Shown in pieces: positions 62,147 to 64,000 of a stretch of DNA of 64,000 nt. Position 1 is the stretch's first letter, and each line of letters begins with the position of its first letter. The notes under the pieces are model-generated. The model was not told the origin of the DNA, searched no databases, and was given only the letters and a program-made list of their open reading frames with translations. The stretch spans positions 62,001-126,000 of the forward strand of contig NZ_QJJJ01000010.1 in the NCBI RefSeq assembly GCF_003201865.1. Reading direction: 5' to 3'. This DNA comes from Methylobacterium sp. B4. Lineage in GTDB: Bacteria > Pseudomonadota > Alphaproteobacteria > Rhizobiales > Beijerinckiaceae. Both the position numbers and the translations under genes were made by a program.

Positions 62147-62992
62147 ATGACAGGCTTCATGCTCGCCGACCTGCTCCTCCCGACCCTTCGCGTCGCCCTC
62201 CTCATCCTCCTCGCCCTCGTTCTGCTCTTCCTCGTTCCGCTCGCGACCCACGCCCTGTGGTGGAACGCGAAGGGGAATCGTGCGGAGAACTGGTCGAGCG
62301 CGGATTGGTCGAGCGCCGGCCTCCTACCGCCGGCCGGAGCCGTGCCGGAGGCGCTGGTGCGGGTCTACGCCGCCCGGGTCGGGCGCTGGCGGGGCATCTT
62401 CGCCCATCACAGCTGGGTGGTGATCAAGGCGGCGGGCGCCGCCCGCTACACCCGCTACGACGTGGTCGGCTGGGGGCCGCCCGTGCGCACCGACGCCTAC
62501 GCGCCGGACGGGCGCTGGTTCGGCAACGAGCCGGAGATCGTGCTGAGGCTCGACGGCGCGGCCGCGGCGCGGGCGATCCCCGAGATTCGCGCGGCGGTGG
62601 CGGACTATCCCCATAGAAGCCTCGGCTCCTACCGGGCTTGGCCGGGCCCGAACTCGAACACCTTCGCCGCCCACGTCGTCGCGCGCATCCCCGACAACGA
62701 CGTGCCGCTGCCCCCTACCGCGCTGGGCAAGGACTGGACGCCGCCGGGCCGCATCGCCGAAGTCACGCCGAGCGGCACCGGCCTGCGCCTGTCCTGGCGG
62801 GGCTATGTCGGGCTCACGATCGGCTGGGTGGACGGGCTGGAACTCAACCTGCTCGGCGCCGTGGCGGGGCTCGACTGGCGCCGCCCGGCCCTCAAGTTGC
62901 CGGGCTGGGGCCGCATCGCCCTGATCCCCGGCGGCGATGCGGGCAAGGAGACGCCGCCGGAGCGCCCGGCGACGCAGCCCGTCTCCGGCTGA
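62147..62992 (+). CDS. DUF3750 family protein
   Basis: A 281-residue protein with one N-terminal membrane helix (LRVALLILLALVLLFLVPLATHALWW). The rest follows the DUF3750 pattern: VRVYAARVGRWRGIFAHHSWVVIKAAGAARYTRYDVVGWG, YRAWPGPNSNTFAAHVVARIP, LPPTALGKDW. His and Cys-like active residues are not certain, though the His-x-Trp and Asn/Ser/Asn sets recall papain-like (NlpC-type) folds. The function is unknown. It is divergent from the TonB receptor and shares its upstream region. Confidence 0.85.
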   Translation: MTGFMLADLLLPTLRVALLILLALVLLFLVPLATHALWWNAKGNRAENWSSADWSSAGLLPPAGAVPEALVRVYAARVGRWRGIFAHHSWVVIKAAGAARYTRYDVVGWGPPVRTDAYAPDGRWFGNEPEIVLRLDGAAAARAIPEIRAAVADYPHRSLGSYRAWPGPNSNTFAAHVVARIPDNDVPLPPTALGKDWTPPGRIAEVTPSGTGLRLSWRGYVGLTIGWVDGLELNLLGAVAGLDWRRPALKLPGWGRIALIPGGDAGKETPPERPATQPVSG

Positions 62993-63010
62993 TCCTTCGC
63001 CCGGCCGGCC

Positions 63011-63511
63011 TCAGCGCTTCGAGGAGGTCTGGCCGGGAAGCGTGATCTCGCCCTGCCACTGGCCGGAAAAGTCCGTCTTCGAGCCGTAGGCGACCGAGTA
63101 GGTCCCTTTGCCCTTCACGCCCGCGAACGCGCCCGTGGCCGCGCTGTCCCGGTAGGTGCCCGTCGCCGTGACGCGCCCCTGCGCATCGGTGGCGACCATG
63201 CCCTTGTAGACGCTCGACGTCGTGCCGGTCGGCGTCGTGAAGGTGATGGTTCCCTCCACCGGCCCCTGGCCGTTCTTGAGCGTGACGGTCTCCACCCACT
63301 GTACCCGAGCGCCGTCGAGCGGCGTGCCGGGGCCGGTGTTGATCCCGGAGGCGGTCTGCTGAAGCCTGACTTCGTTCGGTCCGAGCACCTGCGGCGTCTG
63401 GCTCTCGACCCGGCCCGTATAGCTTCCGCCCATCGGCATGCCCAAGGCTGCAGACGACAAGCCGATCGTCAAGAAGAGCGAGGCGGCAAAGATCATCGAA
63501 TGTCGATTCAT
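63011..63511 (-). CDS. Exported beta-rich hypothetical protein
   Basis: A 166-residue protein with a signal peptide (MIFAASLFLTIGLSSAALG) and a beta-rich mature part (GSYTGRVESQTPQVLGPNEVRLQQTASG, VEGTITFTTPTGTTSSVYKG, TATGTYRDSAATGAFAGVKGKGTYSVAYGSKTDFSGQWQGEITL). The repeating Gly-Thr-Tyr strands suggest an eight-stranded barrel of the allene-oxide-cyclase/dirigent kind, by eye only. The role is unknown. It converges with DUF3750 (19 bp between stops). Confidence 0.75.
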   Translation of the reverse strand: MNRHSMIFAASLFLTIGLSSAALGMPMGGSYTGRVESQTPQVLGPNEVRLQQTASGINTGPGTPLDGARVQWVETVTLKNGQGPVEGTITFTTPTGTTSSVYKGMVATDAQGRVTATGTYRDSAATGAFAGVKGKGTYSVAYGSKTDFSGQWQGEITLPGQTSSKR

Positions 63512-63840
63512 CGCGTTTGCTCCCTCTGTGTCTTACTGCGAGCCTGGCCGTGGATAGGCGGCTCGATCCGAGGATGAATTTGAAAGTATTTGCCTGTCAA
63601 TGGCGGGATCTGGCGGTCGGCCGGCTCGTCTTCGCGAGCGGGACCCGCTCTCCCTGCGGCGCGATCCCTCCTTCGACGGTGGCCTGCGCGGGGGCTCTAA
63701 GCCTTTTTCCCGAACCCGGTCCGATCGACGGCAGGGCCGTTCCGGCGAGATCCGGTGCGCGGCCGATCCGTGATAGGGCCGGGCCGGCCGAAGCCCGGCA
63801 TGAATCCTTATCCCCATCTCCATCCCCTTCCGCGGACGCG
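63512..63840. other. Divergent promoter region without recognised gene
   Basis: A 329-bp interval between the leftward exported protein gene and the rightward acetyltransferase gene. AT-richer DNA near 63560-63600 (GATGAATTTGAAAGTATTTG) could hold a promoter. I see no gene in it. Confidence 0.45.
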
Positions 63841-64000
63841 ATGACCGACCTCACCCTCCGCCCGGCGCAAGCCGCCGACCACGACGCGATCTGGGCGATC
63901 CTCGAGCCGATCCTGCGCGAGGGCGAGACCTATGCCCTGCCGCGGGACTGGGACCGGGCGCGGGCGCTGGCCTACTGGTTCGCGCCGGCTCACCATGTCT
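63841..64000 (+). CDS. GNAT acetyltransferase, N-terminus only
   Basis: The gene runs off the right edge. The readable 53 residues (MTDLTLRPAQAADHDAIWAILEPILREGETYALPRDWDRARALAYWFAPAHHV) are the standard GNAT start (LRPAQAADHDAIWAI) and the GETYALP segment of the phosphinothricin/L-amino-acid acetyltransferase type. The acetyl-CoA motif is beyond the window, so substrate and completeness cannot be judged. Confidence 0.7.
   Translation, partial: MTDLTLRPAQAADHDAIWAILEPILREGETYALPRDWDRARALAYWFAPAHHV

Noticed and set aside
1..64000. tRNA, rRNA and riboswitch genes.
   Set aside because: No cloverleaf with a TTCGANTCC-type arm, rRNA segment or recognisable riboswitch core was seen by eye; a covariance search could change this.

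Overview
The window is chromosomal DNA from a very GC-rich alphaproteobacterium. It is most likely a Methylobacterium/Methylorubrum (Hyphomicrobiales) strain. The evidence is the base composition, the alphaproteobacterial gene orders (ubiE-ubiB-coaBC; rpsF-rpsR-rplI-dnaB-alr-radA-cvpA-purF), a 135-residue DHFR-like protein that looks like the dihydromethanopterin reductase of methylotrophs, and a malyl-CoA lyase family protein. The species is inferred, not proven. I saw no rRNA, tRNA, CRISPR array, transposase or prophage. Nearly all of the sequence is coding, and many long reading frames opposite real genes are high-GC shadows.

Layout. 1-4.1 kb: a divergent RND efflux pair (adaptor, cut by the left edge, and pump). 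4.2-8.5 kb: a HWE-type sensor kinase with its response regulator, then a Crp/Fnr regulator. 8.8-14.1 kb: a GH25 lysozyme-like lipoprotein, DUF488, a UbiH-type flavin monooxygenase, two coupled small ORFs, a quinone oxidoreductase and nicotinamidase. 14.2-17.1 kb: a compact pabB-pabA-pabC operon for p-aminobenzoate. 17.7-21.9 kb: rimO, small proteins, a methyltransferase and mazG. 21.9-24.9 kb: a plasmid-like replication module (iterons, repA, palindromes, HARE-HTH protein). 25-29.9 kb: patatin lipase, CoA-ester lyase, hspQ and a diguanylate cyclase. 30-37.7 kb: a second RND system, an HD-GYP protein, an agmatinase-family enzyme and a small hydrophilic protein. 37.9-45.3 kb: coaBC, ubiB, ubiE, dmrA-like, SDR, purF, cvpA. 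45.5-46.9 kb: a secreted protein with a phage-tail-like module. 46.9-54.9 kb: radA, alr, a DnaB-N/DUF29 fusion, dnaB, rplI, DUF2232, rpsR, rpsF. 55-64 kb: an AAC(3)-I-like acetyltransferase, PH-domain protein, small secreted proteins, cspA, a deformylase-like protein lacking two metal ligands, a TonB receptor with repeated upstream sites, DUF3750, and a GNAT gene cut by the right edge.

The two most unusual systems concern replication. First, a RepA-type initiator gene is preceded by seven 15-bp iterons. Six of the seven carry a GANTC site, the CcrM methylation target of alphaproteobacteria, at the same iteron position. The module sits between ordinary chromosomal genes and is followed by a palindrome-rich, AT-richer stretch and a DNA-binding-type protein gene. 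This looks like an integrated, or possibly working, iteron origin that cell-cycle methylation could control. Second, directly behind dnaB lies a gene that fuses a DnaB N-terminal (primase-interaction/collar) domain to a DUF29 domain. It interrupts the usual dnaB-alr order and may modulate the replicative helicase.
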